In this document: one piece after another, positions 8,811-17,249 of the stretch
Layout: each line of letters starts with the position of its first letter
Position numbering within the stretch: the first letter of the stretch is position 1
Made by a program: the position numbers and the translations under genes
NCBI GenBank assembly: GCA_009773415.1
Contig: WSNO01000007.1
Location: forward strand, 1-64,000
Source: Nitrospirota bacterium
Lineage (GTDB): Bacteria > Nitrospirota > Thermodesulfovibrionia > Thermodesulfovibrionales > Dissulfurispiraceae
Length of the DNA: 64,000 nucleotides
Direction of reading: 5' to 3'
The notes under the pieces: generated by a model
What the model saw: only the letters and a program-made list of their open reading frames with translations
Databases searched by the model: none
What the model was told of the DNA's origin: nothing

Positions 8811-9113
8811 CTATGCCGCCTCTTCGCTTTTTTTCGTCGTTTCCGGCTTTGCTTCAGCCTTTGTCTCCGTCTTGGCAGCGGCATCAGAGCCGGTCGAGCC
8901 TTTCGCCTCAGCGTCCGCAGCTTTTTTCCGATCGGCCGAAGCATAATCGCTGATATACCATCCGCTGCCTTTCAGCACAAAGGACGTGTTTGAAATAAGT
9001 TTCTTGAGACTGCCGCAACATTTCGGGCACTCAGTAAGCGGTGTATCGCTGAATTTCTGCATGATATCAAACTGATGTCCGCACTGTTGACAACCGTATT
9101 CATAAATCGGCAC
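8811..9113 (-). CDS. FmdB-type zinc ribbon regulatory protein
   Basis: The 100-residue protein has the small zinc ribbon typical of the FmdB/CxxC-CxxC-SSSS family: MPIYEYGCQQCGH, then LTECPKCCG. The first 50 residues form the metal site. The tail after residue 60 is alanine-, lysine- and glutamate-rich and likely disordered. Family members are often called regulators, but their job is unproven. The start is GTG with AAGGAGG ahead. It is the first gene of a two-gene operon with the TIM-barrel protein. Confidence 0.85.
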   Translation of the reverse strand: MPIYEYGCQQCGHQFDIMQKFSDTPLTECPKCCGSLKKLISNTSFVLKGSGWYISDYASADRKKAADAEAKGSTGSDAAAKTETKAEAKPETTKKSEEAA

Positions 9114-9195
9114 AGTATCTTCCTCCTTGCTGAATTATCTCTGTTTTTAGTTTACCCCTGCAGCTCCGGTAAGGTCAAGAAAACGCCGGATTTTG

Positions 9196-9224
9196 TTGAC
9201 TTTTCCTGACCATTTCTGTTTATA
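9196..9224 (+). promoter_or_regulatory. Promoter of the rplU operon
   Basis: TTGACT (9196-9201), a 17-base spacer and TTTATA (9219-9224) lie about 30 bases upstream of the rplU ATG, which has a strong GAGGAGGTG ribosome site. Confidence 0.6.
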
Positions 9225-9255
9225 TAAAAGTCTGATTTTTTGAGGAGGTGAACAT

Positions 9256-9570
9256 ATGTACGCTATAATCCAGTCTGGCAGCGAACAGATCCGGGTAGCA
9301 GCGGGTGATGAGATTGCTGTTCAGAAGGTTGAAGGTGAAGCACATGCTGAAGTTGTTCTGGACAAGATCCTGATGGTTGCAAAGGACGGGACCTTTGTGT
9401 TCGGCGCTCCGTATGTGTCCGGCGCCAGTGTAAAGGCCGAAATCGTGAAAACTGAGAAGACTGACAAGGTTCTTGTGTACGGTCCGCGTCCGAAGAAGGC
9501 AATCCGCAAGCTGAAAGGCCATCGGCAGCTGTACACCACGCTGAAAATCAAGGAAATCATCGGAGGCTAA
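9256..9570 (+). CDS. rplU: 50S ribosomal protein bL21
   Basis: The 104-residue protein binds 23S rRNA in the large subunit. The N-terminal [18 protein letters not shown] and the C-terminal [15 protein letters not shown] region match bL21. It is followed after 2 bases by rpmA, the usual order in bacteria, and then by obgE. Confidence 0.97.
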   Translation: MYAIIQSGSEQIRVAAGDEIAVQKVEGEAHAEVVLDKILMVAKDGTFVFGAPYVSGASVKAEIVKTEKTDKVLVYGPRPKKAIRKLKGHRQLYTTLKIKEIIGG

Positions 9571-9572
9571 TC

Positions 9573-9848
9573 ATGGCTCATAAAAAAGGCGTAGGAAGCT
9601 CGAAAAACGGTCGTGACAGCGAATCAAAGCGACTTGGGGTGAAACGGTTTGGCGGACAGGTTGTCCGAGCCGGAAATATCATTTGCCGTCAGCGCGGCAC
9701 AAAGTTTCATCCCGGCAACAACGTCGGCTGCGGCAGAGATTACACCCTCTTTGCCCTTGTTGACGGAGTGGTCACATTTGAACGTAAAGACAAGACGCGC
9801 ACGAAGATCAGCGTCTATCCGGCTCAGGAGCAGGCCTCCACTGCCTAG
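9573..9848 (+). CDS. rpmA: 50S ribosomal protein bL27
   Basis: The 91-residue protein lies near the peptidyl-transferase centre. [28 protein letters not shown] and QRGTKFHPG are family signatures. The start is immediately MAHKKG, so no N-terminal extension needing cleavage by Prp is present. It is cotranscribed with rplU, and a terminator follows. Confidence 0.97.
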   Translation: MAHKKGVGSSKNGRDSESKRLGVKRFGGQVVRAGNIICRQRGTKFHPGNNVGCGRDYTLFALVDGVVTFERKDKTRTKISVYPAQEQASTA

Positions 9849-9868
9849 TTTCCGGCAGCCAAACGAAA

Positions 9869-9905
9869 GGAAGGCAGTTCGGTGCGCCGGGCTGCCTTTT
9901 TTATT
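9869..9905 (+). terminator. Terminator between rpmA and obgE
   Basis: The arms AAGGCAG and CTGCCTT enclose a 14-base loop and are followed by a run of six Ts ending just before the obgE ATG. Partial read-through would still allow obgE expression. Confidence 0.75.
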
Positions 9906-9907
9906 GC

Positions 9908-10942
9908 ATGCAATTTGTTGATTACGTAAAAGCACATGTGAAGTCCGGCGACGGCGGAAAAGGATGTGTCAGCTTTCGTCGCGAAAAGTTTGTGCCCAAA
10001 GGCGGTCCGGACGGCGGTGACGGCGGACGCGGCGGGCATGTTATTGTTCGGTCGACGCCTGAACTGAATACTTTGCTGGATCTCCGGTATCACCGCGAGT
10101 ACAAGGCGGAGCGTGGCGATCACGGCAGGGGTTCGAACAAGAGCGGTCGTGATGCGGAGGACAAGATCATTCTGGTTCCGGTCGGCACACTGATTAAGGA
10201 TGCCGTTACCGATGAAGTCATTGCCGATCTCGACTGCGAAGGCACTGAAGTTATTGTTGCGCGGGGCGGCAGGGGAGGACAGGGGAATCAGCATTTTGCG
10301 ACAGCCCGCCGGCAGGTACCGAGGTTTGCCCAGCCGGGAGAGTCGGGGGAAGCACGGCTGCTGATCCTTGAACTCAAGCTGCTCGCCGATGTCGGTCTTA
10401 TTGGGCTCCCCAATGCGGGCAAGTCGACGCTGATATCGAAGATTTCCGCAGCGCGTCCAAAGATAGCCGACTATCCATTTACGACCCTCGTGCCGAATCT
10501 TGGCGTGGTCAAGATGGGAGAATATAAGAGCTTTGTCGTAGCCGACATCCCCGGTCTCATCGAGGGGGCGCATACCGGCTCCGGCCTGGGTTTTCAGTTT
10601 CTTCGTCACGTTGAACGCACTTCGCTTCTACTGCATCTCGTCGATGTTTCAGACATGACGGTTGACCAGCCTGTCGATACGTTTGAAAAGATTAACAGGG
10701 AGCTAGTATTATACAATCCTGAATTGATGGCGAAGCCTATGGCACTGGTTGCGACCAAGCTCGACATTGCCGGGGACCGCTCGAAAGTAAAGTCTCTGCA
10801 GACACATTGCAAAAAGAAGAAAATGCCTTTTTTTGGCATTTCTGCTGCGACCGGCGAGGGGATTCATGAGTTGGTAGCATATCTTTCTGTTCAGGTTGAA
10901 GAGGCGAGGAATGAGCCGTCTTGTCATAAAGATCGGGAGTAA
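9908..10942 (+). CDS. obgE: GTPase Obg (CgtA)
   Basis: Obg is a GTPase linked to 50S subunit maturation and stress signalling. The 344 residues comprise the glycine-rich Obg domain (to about 157) and a G domain: GLPNAGKST (P-loop, about residue 167), DIPGLIEGA (switch II/G3), TKLD (G4) and ISAATGEG (G5). The C-terminal OCT/TGS-like extension of some Obg proteins is absent. The start lies directly after the terminator T run, and no clear ribosome site is seen. Its 3' end overlaps proB by 32 bases. Confidence 0.95.
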   Translation: MQFVDYVKAHVKSGDGGKGCVSFRREKFVPKGGPDGGDGGRGGHVIVRSTPELNTLLDLRYHREYKAERGDHGRGSNKSGRDAEDKIILVPVGTLIKDAVTDEVIADLDCEGTEVIVARGGRGGQGNQHFATARRQVPRFAQPGESGEARLLILELKLLADVGLIGLPNAGKSTLISKISAARPKIADYPFTTLVPNLGVVKMGEYKSFVVADIPGLIEGAHTGSGLGFQFLRHVERTSLLLHLVDVSDMTVDQPVDTFEKINRELVLYNPELMAKPMALVATKLDIAGDRSKVKSLQTHCKKKKMPFFGISAATGEGIHELVAYLSVQVEEARNEPSCHKDRE

Positions 10943-12011
10943 TGTCCTTACACAAAGAAACGGCGGCCTGAACGCCAAAAGGATTTCGGCGATCGCAAAA
11001 GAAGTCAATGAACTCGCCGCCGGAGGGCACGAGGTCGTTCTCGTATCTTCTGGGGCCATAGCAGCCGGCATGGGCAAGCTTGGTTTTGAAAAAAAGCCTA
11101 CTGACATTCAGCTCAAACAGGCCTGCGCAGCAGTCGGACAGTCGCTTCTGATGCGCTCGTATGGCAGGTGCTTCAGGCGGTATAACCGCAAAGTCGGTCA
11201 GATTCTTCTGACGCGCGGAGTTTTTTCATATCGCGGCACTTATCTGAATGCAAAGAACACCATCGATACGCTTCTGACATTCGGGGTAATTCCGATCGTA
11301 AATGAGAACGACACCATCTCAACTGATGAGATCAAATTCGGGGACAATGATCGCCTTGCCGCACTTGTTGCCGGCCTTATTGATGCAGATAAACTGTTTA
11401 TTCTTTCCGATGTTGATGGTCTCTATCCTGATGATCCCAAGAAAAATCCACAGGCACGACTTATAACGACCGTTGAAGAGATTACTCCTGAAATAGAACA
11501 GATGGCCGGCGGCGCTGGAAGCGTTGTCGGTACCGGAGGAATGTATTCCAAGCTGCTTGCTGCAAAAAGGGCGACGGCACACGGGATTATGGTGCATATC
11601 GTTTCGGGCAGAACTTACGGCCTCGTGAGCGCCGTTCTTGATGGCAAGAAACGAGGGACGACATTTCTGCCAAAGGAGCAGCGCATATCTTCCCGCAAGG
11701 GTTGGATAGCCTATGCAATACGTTCGAAGGGATATATTGTCCTTGATGATGGTGCTGTCAGCGCATTGGTGACCGGCGGCAAAAGTCTTCTCCCGTCGGG
11801 GATTATGCGGGTAGATGGTTCATTCAAAACCGGCGACGCGGTCTTCTGCGTTGATGCCGCCGGTACGCAGTTGGCAAAGGGCATCGTCAATTACACTTCG
11901 GAAGATATTGAACGAATCCGCGGACGGCAGACATCGGAAATAGAAAGCATTCTCGGTTTCAAGTATTCCGATGAAGTGATTCATCGCGACAATATGGTCA
12001 TCTTGCAATAA
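10911..12011 (+). CDS. proB: Glutamate 5-kinase with C-terminal PUA domain
   Basis: ProB phosphorylates glutamate in the first step of proline synthesis. The 366-residue form has an amino-acid kinase domain (VIKIGSNVLT, VLVSSGAIAAGM, VNENDTIST, DNDRLAALVA) to about residue 260 and a PUA domain after about 275. I chose the ATG at 10911. It overlaps obgE by 32 bases, has GAGG about 8 bases upstream and starts directly at the conserved first strand. proA is not adjacent. Confidence 0.94.
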   Translation: MSRLVIKIGSNVLTQRNGGLNAKRISAIAKEVNELAAGGHEVVLVSSGAIAAGMGKLGFEKKPTDIQLKQACAAVGQSLLMRSYGRCFRRYNRKVGQILLTRGVFSYRGTYLNAKNTIDTLLTFGVIPIVNENDTISTDEIKFGDNDRLAALVAGLIDADKLFILSDVDGLYPDDPKKNPQARLITTVEEITPEIEQMAGGAGSVVGTGGMYSKLLAAKRATAHGIMVHIVSGRTYGLVSAVLDGKKRGTTFLPKEQRISSRKGWIAYAIRSKGYIVLDDGAVSALVTGGKSLLPSGIMRVDGSFKTGDAVFCVDAAGTQLAKGIVNYTSEDIERIRGRQTSEIESILGFKYSDEVIHRDNMVILQ

Positions 12012-12378
12012 CTTTTCTTGCAGCCTGCGCAGCAGAGTATTTCTCTATTTACCACTCGCGTTTATGTTCACTTTTGCATCACGGCTTCATCCCACTATGG
12101 GTCGTCTCTCCCAGAGGCTGAGCGAGTCGCTGATGACAATGATAGAAGTTAATACCTGCTCTGTTTGGATCAGGACGTTTATGCTCGGTTTAGGAATAGG
12201 GTAACGCCGCGCTTGTCACATAGTTAATAACTATCAGATGAAGCACGTCAATCGATAATAACTATTGGATTCTCCGTTCATCGGATTCGTATTATTAACC
12301 GTATCTGATTGTCGGCATGATACTGGCTGCAGGCGTTATTCAGCGGCATCTATAATCTCATTTCAAGGAGGAGTTAGC
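12012..12378. other. 367-bp intergenic region before the rhodanese cluster
   Basis: No gene is seen. It holds a palindrome at 12220-12234 with a partial second copy at 12255-12265, and ends in an AAGGAGGAG ribosome site for the first rhodanese gene. No sharp terminator for proB is visible. Confidence 0.6.
12220..12265. promoter_or_regulatory. Possible operator: palindrome plus half-site
   Basis: ATAGTTA-A-TAACTAT is a perfect 15-base palindrome at 12220-12234, and ATAATAACTAT recurs about 25 bases later. Repeats of this kind upstream of an operon often bind a dimeric regulator. No -10/-35 pair of good quality was recognised next to it, so the role is inferred. Confidence 0.4.
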
Positions 12379-12882
12379 ATGAAAAATGGTGGTGTGCAGT
12401 TTGTAGTGGTGGCGATGATGTTGTCATTTGTCCTTGTTTGTGCCGGTCAGGTTTTTGCCGCTGAACTCGACAACGAAAAGCTTGCCGTAACCTTCGCCCG
12501 TGAAGTAGAGCGGGGCGGTTATAAAATTGTCACGACGCAGGAGTTGAAAGGCTGGGTCGATGCAAAAAAACCGATGCTGCTAATCGACACTATGCCCTTT
12601 GCAGACAGTTACAAAAAGAATCATATTCCGGGAGCGGTACAGATGGAGTTTCCGATTCCCGAGATGACGACGCTTGATGACAAGACAAAAGGGGAGCTTC
12701 TGAAGCTGCTTGGTCCTGACAAGGACAGGCTGATTGTCTTTTACTGCGGGTTTACCAAGTGCACCCGCAGTCATAATGGCGGCATGTGGGCGAAGAAGCT
12801 CGGATACACCAATGTATACCGTCATCCTGGCGGCATCGTCGGCTGGAAGGATGCAGGCTACCCTGCCGCTTCGGTAAAATAA
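12379..12882 (+). CDS. Exported single-domain rhodanese protein
   Basis: The 167-residue protein has a signal peptide (hydrophobic VVVAMMLSFVLVCAGQVFA, cleavage after AFA-like VFA) and one rhodanese domain from about residue 40. The active-site loop reads YCGFTKCTR, with the nucleophilic Cys first. Rhodaneses move sulfane sulfur or sense it, and the physiological acceptor is unknown. The strong AAGGAGG supports the ATG at 12379 over an earlier in-frame start. It is the first of three consecutive rhodanese genes. A terminator-like hairpin follows at once. Confidence 0.88.
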   Translation: MKNGGVQFVVVAMMLSFVLVCAGQVFAAELDNEKLAVTFAREVERGGYKIVTTQELKGWVDAKKPMLLIDTMPFADSYKKNHIPGAVQMEFPIPEMTTLDDKTKGELLKLLGPDKDRLIVFYCGFTKCTRSHNGGMWAKKLGYTNVYRHPGGIVGWKDAGYPAASVK

Positions 12883-12890
12883 TATGAGAG

Positions 12891-12917
12891 AGGGGCCTTC
12901 CCAGGCCCCTTTTTTTA
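12891..12917 (+). terminator. Terminator between the first and second rhodanese genes
   Basis: AGGGGCC and GGCCCCT form a 7-bp stem with a 6-base loop, followed by seven or more Ts. It overlaps the longest frame of the next gene, which is why I start that gene at 12920. It probably attenuates expression of the second and third genes. Confidence 0.8.
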
Positions 12918-12919
12918 TC

Positions 12920-13702
12920 ATGCATAATCCTTTCAGAGTACGCGGAGTTCTTGCGCTCATCATAGTATGCACGCTGCTTTGTGCTTCATTTGTTCATTCC
13001 GAACCGGCAGCCCAAGAATACCCCGAGATTTCTACGCACGACCTTCAGACTCTTGCAGGCAGCTCCGAACAGTTCTTTCTTCTCGATGCGAGGACGAGAC
13101 TTGAGTATGAGGAGTCTCATATCCCGGGCGCGGTTAATATCGCCCCGCCATATGTGGAAGCATCACACTGCAAACTTCCTGAAATGAAACATGAGCGCAT
13201 CGTTGTGTATTGTGATGATAGAGACTGCACGGAAGATCTTGCAGTGGCAAAGAATCTTAGAACGCTTGGCTTTTCCAATGTGTATCTGTATCGGCAGGGA
13301 CTTGCCGCGTGGGAAGCGGCAGGTCTTCCGGTACATATGGGACAACCGATGGAGCCCTCCGTTCAGGCGGAGAAAATATCGCTTGCAGTGCTCAGGCAAA
13401 TCATCGATGGCAAAGGTAAGGCGCATATCATCGTTGATGTTCGAGAACCCCATGAATATAGTCAGAAACACATTCCAGGAGCAATTAATATCCCTCTCAG
13501 GGATTTTCAGACCCGCGCTGCATTCCTGTCTCCCGATCGGGCGGTCATTGTGTACTGCAATACGCAGAAACGCAGCTATATCGCCTATCGGAAACTTGTA
13601 GAGATGGGTTTTCAGCGAATATTCTTTTTTTCATTCCTTGAATGGCTTGAAGCGAATCAGCTCGCAGAAAAAAAATTTCTTGAGGTGGGAAACAATGAGT
13701 AA
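12920..13702 (+). CDS. Exported tandem-domain rhodanese protein
   Basis: This 260-residue protein has a signal peptide (VLALIIVCTLLCASFVHS) and two rhodanese domains, about residues 30-125 and 145-250. The active loops are YCDDRDC and YCNTQKRSY, so both keep the nucleophilic Cys, and the loops differ in length and charge. An ATG at 12884 would put the terminator hairpin inside the coding sequence, so I chose 12920, although no good ribosome site precedes it. Its end overlaps the next gene by 8 bases. Confidence 0.82.
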   Translation: MHNPFRVRGVLALIIVCTLLCASFVHSEPAAQEYPEISTHDLQTLAGSSEQFFLLDARTRLEYEESHIPGAVNIAPPYVEASHCKLPEMKHERIVVYCDDRDCTEDLAVAKNLRTLGFSNVYLYRQGLAAWEAAGLPVHMGQPMEPSVQAEKISLAVLRQIIDGKGKAHIIVDVREPHEYSQKHIPGAINIPLRDFQTRAAFLSPDRAVIVYCNTQKRSYIAYRKLVEMGFQRIFFFSFLEWLEANQLAEKKFLEVGNNE

Positions 13703-14441
13703 GAAAATAAGGGCAATTTCTTCAATGGCGGCCGTTGTTCTCTGCGTTATCTGCTTGAGCGTGGTATCGTGCTTTGCAACAACATTCCCGGTCATAACGA
13801 CAGATGAGCTGAGGAACATGATAGATGAGAAAAAGCCTTTCATGCTCATCGATACGCGGACAAAGCCGGAGTATCAGGAGGCATATATCGTAGGTGCTCA
13901 GAATATTCCTGAAACGGAATTCGAAAAGATGTCATCATTGCTGATACCGGACAAGAAAATGCTTCTGGTGTTGTATTGCAGCGGTATAAAATGTGGAAAG
14001 ACGAAACGCACCGCGGTTAAAGCTCAGGCGATGGGATATGAGAATATTTTTCTGTATAATGAGGGGTTCCCCGTGTGGGAAGAACGTGGCCTGAAAATCG
14101 TTGCAGGGCCGGTCTATGAGAAGAAGATAGAAACAACAAAGGTTCGACCTGAGGATCTGAAACAGTGGATTGATTCAGCGAAGAGCGATTATGTGCTTGT
14201 AGATGTTCGTGATGTTGCCGAATTCACCGAGGGCCGCATTCCGACGGCAATCAACATTCCGGCAGAACAGCTTGCTGCCCGCTCAGAGGTGTTGCCGAAG
14301 GACAAGAAGGTCGTCGTCTATTGTAACAGCGGAAGCCGGAGCTATATGGCCTATCGGAAGCTGATGCGTATGGAGTATAAAAATATCTATCAGACTATCT
14401 TTGCAGACTGGAAAGAAGCGGGGCTCCCGGTCGCAAAATAG
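13695..14441 (+). CDS. Exported tandem-domain rhodanese protein, possible lipoprotein
   Basis: The 248 residues have a signal sequence ending VVSC, which fits a lipobox, then two rhodanese domains with active loops YCSGIKCGKTK and YCNSGSRSY. The domain order parallels the preceding gene, so the pair likely arose by duplication. GAGGTGGGAAACA precedes the ATG at 13695, which overlaps the upstream stop and implies translational coupling. The substrate is unknown; a role in periplasmic sulfur transfer is plausible but unproven. Confidence 0.86.
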   Translation: MSKKIRAISSMAAVVLCVICLSVVSCFATTFPVITTDELRNMIDEKKPFMLIDTRTKPEYQEAYIVGAQNIPETEFEKMSSLLIPDKKMLLVLYCSGIKCGKTKRTAVKAQAMGYENIFLYNEGFPVWEERGLKIVAGPVYEKKIETTKVRPEDLKQWIDSAKSDYVLVDVRDVAEFTEGRIPTAINIPAEQLAARSEVLPKDKKVVVYCNSGSRSYMAYRKLMRMEYKNIYQTIFADWKEAGLPVAK

Positions 14442-14597
14442 CTGAGTTCGATTGTCGAGAGATTATCGTCCTGTTTTATAGATAGACCACTCAATACTGT
14501 TTGAGGTGGGGCGGAGGCATGTCGCCATACAGATGTCCGCTCGGTTGCCCTCTCGCTTTTTGAGGTCAATCCATTCTGCAAAGAAACCTCTATTTAG

Positions 14598-14776
14598 TCA
14601 GATGTCTGTGAGAAAATGAAAGACTCTTAAGGCAACATTATGTGAGAACCGACACTTCTGTTGTTCAAATACCATCCGCACTGCCCGATCCCGGACCTCT
14701 GGAGAATACTTCGTTGTCTTTTTCATGGCTCTATCCTCTCAGATTGTAGAGCCTCCGGTAACCCCGGGGGGATTCA
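14598..14776 (-). mobile_element. IS3-family remnant: left end and OrfA N-terminus
   Basis: On the minus strand an ATG at 14726 starts MKKTTKYSPEVRDRAVRMV, the typical opening of the helix-turn-helix OrfA of IS3-family elements. Recognisable similarity stops after about 23 codons, and the frame closes at 14598. Upstream, TGAATCCCCCCGGGGTTACC ending at 14776 looks like the element's terminal inverted repeat. The rest of the element is missing, so it is a dead fragment. Confidence 0.75.
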
Positions 14777-14935
14777 TCGCCGTTCAGTTCTGTCAGATTG
14801 AGAAACTGATGCAGCCAAACGCTTCAAGAAGGTGCGGAATGCTACAGCCATGTTCTGGATACTGCTGATGATTAGAGAAAAAGGATTCCGCCGACTCAGG
14901 GGGGGGTGAACTATGGAAAGAAGTGTATCAAGGAA

Positions 14936-15034
14936 AGGAGTTTGCTGACGGCGTTGCGGTTCAGATGCCGTCCGCAGACCCCGCTGAAAGAATAGCCGCC
15001 TGATGGCTCTTTACACACCTATTGACATGACCTC
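14936..15034. repeat. 99-bp dispersed repeat, copy B
   Basis: About 94 percent identical to bases 1-99 and in the same orientation. It ends 16 bases before the thiC stop codon. Flanks on both sides differ between copies, so the unit itself appears to be the mobile or amplified piece. Confidence 0.8.
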
Positions 15035-15049
15035 AAACGGAAAAGTAGT

Positions 15050-16336
15050 TCACTGCTTCCGGTGCAGCGCGCGGTCCACCGTTTTAATAGCGCAGAACTC
15101 TCCGCACATGCTGCAGACTTCCTTCATGCTCGGGGGCAGTTGCTTCCGCCATTCGCGAACCATGTCCGGATTGAAGCTGAGGGCAGCCTGCCCTTCCCAG
15201 TCAAGATTCTTCCGGCATTGCGCCATTTTCCTGTCTTTTTCGATCGCACCCGGAATTCCCTTGGCAATATCGGCTGCGTGAGCGGCAATCTTCGATGCGA
15301 TAACCCCGTCGCGCACATCATCGAGATTCGGCAGGCGAATGTGTTCGGCAGGGGTCACATAGCAGAGAAAGTCGGCTCCTGCGGCTCCTGCGATAGCGCC
15401 TCCGATGGCTGAAGTAATGTGGTCATATCCCATGCCGAGGTCTGTGACCAAAGGACCGAGCACATAAAACGGCGCCCCATTGCATATTTCTTTCTGTAGT
15501 TTGATGTTCAGTTCAACCTGATTGAGCGGAACATGCCCCGGTCCCTCAACAATTGCCTGCACTCCGTAATCAAGCGCGGTCTGACAGAGCTCGCCCAGCG
15601 TCAGGAGTTCTTCAATCTGACTGCGGTCGGTCGCATCGGCAAGACAGCCGGGACGAAAGCCGTCGCCAAGGCTCAGGGTCATATCATATTTTTTCGCAAT
15701 GCCGACAAGGCGATCATACTGCTCAAGAAGGGGATTCTCACGCTCATTGTAGATAATCCACTCCAGGATAAACGCGCCGCCTCGGCTCACCACATCCAGT
15801 ATCCGGCCCTCTTTTTTCAGACGCTCAATCGCCCTTATCGTAACCCCGCAATGAACGGTAACAAAATCAACGCCGCTTGCCGCGTGGTCTTCAATCACTT
15901 CAAAAAGGTCATCTGGCGTCATTTTTGCGATGTGGCCATATCGTTCGACAACCTTTACGATTGCCTCATACACCGGCACAGTTCCGATGGAAACCGGCGA
16001 TTTCTTAATCATCTCGTTTCTGAGATCGCGAATAGCTCCACCGGTGGAAAGGTCCATCACGGCATCAGCGCCGAACTTCACGAGGACGTCAAGTTTCCTC
16101 ATCTCATCGTCATAGGAAACCTTGTCTTTCGATGTTCCGATATTTGCATTAACCTTGGTTCTCATGCCCCGGCCGATACCGAGCGGCTCGATAGTCCGCA
16201 GGGTATTTCGTGAGATAACCGATACACCCTTTGCGATATCCTGCGCAAGTTGTTCAACTGAAAGACCCTCTGCAGCCGCCACCAGTTTCATTTCGTCAGT
16301 AATAATGCCCCGCTTTGCCTGTTCTATCCGTGTCAT
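15050..16336 (-). CDS. thiC: Phosphomethylpyrimidine synthase
   Basis: ThiC converts aminoimidazole ribotide to hydroxymethylpyrimidine phosphate, the pyrimidine part of thiamine, by radical SAM chemistry. At 428 residues it belongs to the short form without the N-terminal extension of the E. coli enzyme. Motifs include MSLSLGDGFRPG, EGPGHVPL and GPLVTDLGMGYDHI. The C-terminal cluster site reads CSMCGEFC, a CX2CX3C spacing rather than the CX2CX4C of the long form. Location under a TPP riboswitch with thiS and thiE favours ThiC over the related hydroxybenzimidazole synthase BzaF. The start overlaps the thiE stop by 4 bases. Confidence 0.94.
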   Translation of the reverse strand: MTRIEQAKRGIITDEMKLVAAAEGLSVEQLAQDIAKGVSVISRNTLRTIEPLGIGRGMRTKVNANIGTSKDKVSYDDEMRKLDVLVKFGADAVMDLSTGGAIRDLRNEMIKKSPVSIGTVPVYEAIVKVVERYGHIAKMTPDDLFEVIEDHAASGVDFVTVHCGVTIRAIERLKKEGRILDVVSRGGAFILEWIIYNERENPLLEQYDRLVGIAKKYDMTLSLGDGFRPGCLADATDRSQIEELLTLGELCQTALDYGVQAIVEGPGHVPLNQVELNIKLQKEICNGAPFYVLGPLVTDLGMGYDHITSAIGGAIAGAAGADFLCYVTPAEHIRLPNLDDVRDGVIASKIAAHAADIAKGIPGAIEKDRKMAQCRKNLDWEGQAALSFNPDMVREWRKQLPPSMKEVCSMCGEFCAIKTVDRALHRKQ

Positions 16337-16974
16337 TTATCGTCTCCTGTCAGTTTGAGATATTCCAGAGTTGACGCCCGCGCATCGGATGCAGCCAAAA
16401 TGCCGCTGATAAGCGCAATCCCGCTTGCTCCAGTTTCAAGAATCTCCTGAGCATTCTGTGTCTTTATACCGCCGATACCATACACTGGTATGCTTACTGC
16501 AGTTATGGTGTCGCGCAGCACGGAAAGACCTATCGGCTCGCCGTATTGTGCCTTTGACGGGGTAGCAAAGATTGGACCAAGCGTGATAAAGTCGGCCCCT
16601 TCGTCTTCCGCGCACAGTGCTTCCGCCACGCTGTGCGTCGACGCTCCGACGAGGAGATTCCTGGAAACCGCCTTTGCTGCAAAAGGAGGAATGCCCGTCT
16701 TGCCAAGATGCACGCCGTCGGCATCAACAGCGACTGCAACGTCAACGCGGTCGTTGACAAAAAGACGGGCTCCATACCGCTGAGTCAGTACCCGCATTTT
16801 TTCGGCACGGGCCAGATATTCCCGCACCGGCAGACCTTTCTCGCGAAGCTGAACAGCCCTCGCCCCCGCATCCAGCGCTGCTTCCACTGAACGGCAGAGT
16901 GATTCAAAACCGCCGCATAGCGCCGTGTCGGTAATGAGGTACAAGCGGAAATCAGTCGTTCGGGAACGGCTCAT
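16333..16974 (-). CDS. thiE: Thiamine-phosphate synthase
   Basis: ThiE joins hydroxymethylpyrimidine diphosphate and thiazole phosphate to thiamine phosphate. The 213-residue TIM barrel shows LYLITD, AVQLREKGL, LFVNDRVDVA, ADGVHLGK, GASTHS, ITLGPIFATPSK and PVYGIGGI in the expected order. I chose the ATG at 16974, 5 bases after the thiS stop. A TTG at 16995 would overlap thiS. It is the middle gene of thiS-thiE-thiC. Confidence 0.93.
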   Translation of the reverse strand: MSRSRTTDFRLYLITDTALCGGFESLCRSVEAALDAGARAVQLREKGLPVREYLARAEKMRVLTQRYGARLFVNDRVDVAVAVDADGVHLGKTGIPPFAAKAVSRNLLVGASTHSVAEALCAEDEGADFITLGPIFATPSKAQYGEPIGLSVLRDTITAVSIPVYGIGGIKTQNAQEILETGASGIALISGILAASDARASTLEYLKLTGDDK

Positions 16975-16978
16975 CGAA

Positions 16979-17176
16979 TTATCCGCCGCCAACAAAATTC
17001 ACAATCTCTACCGCATCGCCGTCATTAAGCAGAAAGCTGTCGAACTCGATACGTCGTATTATTGCATGATTGACTTCAACAGCCACTCTTTCCGGCTGTA
17101 TTGCCAGTTCTGCCAGCAGCCCGCTGACGGTTGTCTGCCCGGTTTCATGCGGCTCACCATTTATCATCAATTTCAT
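16979..17176 (-). CDS. thiS: Sulfur carrier protein ThiS
   Basis: The 65-residue ubiquitin-like protein carries sulfur as a C-terminal thiocarboxylate for thiazole synthesis. The essential C-terminal Gly-Gly is present (IVNFVGGG). MINGEP at the N-terminus and LAIQPERVAVEVNHAIIRR are typical. A TGAGGAG ribosome site precedes the ATG, just after the riboswitch terminator. thiG, thiF and thiH are not in the window and must lie elsewhere. Confidence 0.93.
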   Translation of the reverse strand: MKLMINGEPHETGQTTVSGLLAELAIQPERVAVEVNHAIIRRIEFDSFLLNDGDAVEIVNFVGGG

Positions 17177-17192
17177 TTACCCGATCTCCTCA

Positions 17193-17230
17193 AAATAAAA
17201 ACCTCTATCCCCGGAAAAGGAATAGAGGCT
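17193..17230 (-). terminator. Intrinsic terminator, likely expression platform of the TPP riboswitch
   Basis: On the minus strand CCTCTATTCC and GGGGATAGAGG form a stem followed by TTTTTATTTT, placed between the riboswitch aptamer and the thiS ribosome site. This supports control by transcription termination when TPP is bound. Confidence 0.8.
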
Positions 17231-17249
17231 TGCCGCCCGTCCGTCTTTC

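Larger units (their letters stand above)
14442..15049. other. Non-coding stretch with mobile-element debris
   Basis: About 600 bases between the rhodanese cluster and thiC contain an IS3-family OrfA fragment with one element end (14598-14776) and copy B of the 99-bp repeat (14936-15034). The remaining bases show no gene. Confidence 0.7.

Noticed and set aside
15533-16213. 226-codon frame opposite thiC
   Set aside because: Antisense shadow of thiC; the coding strand is certain from ThiC motifs.
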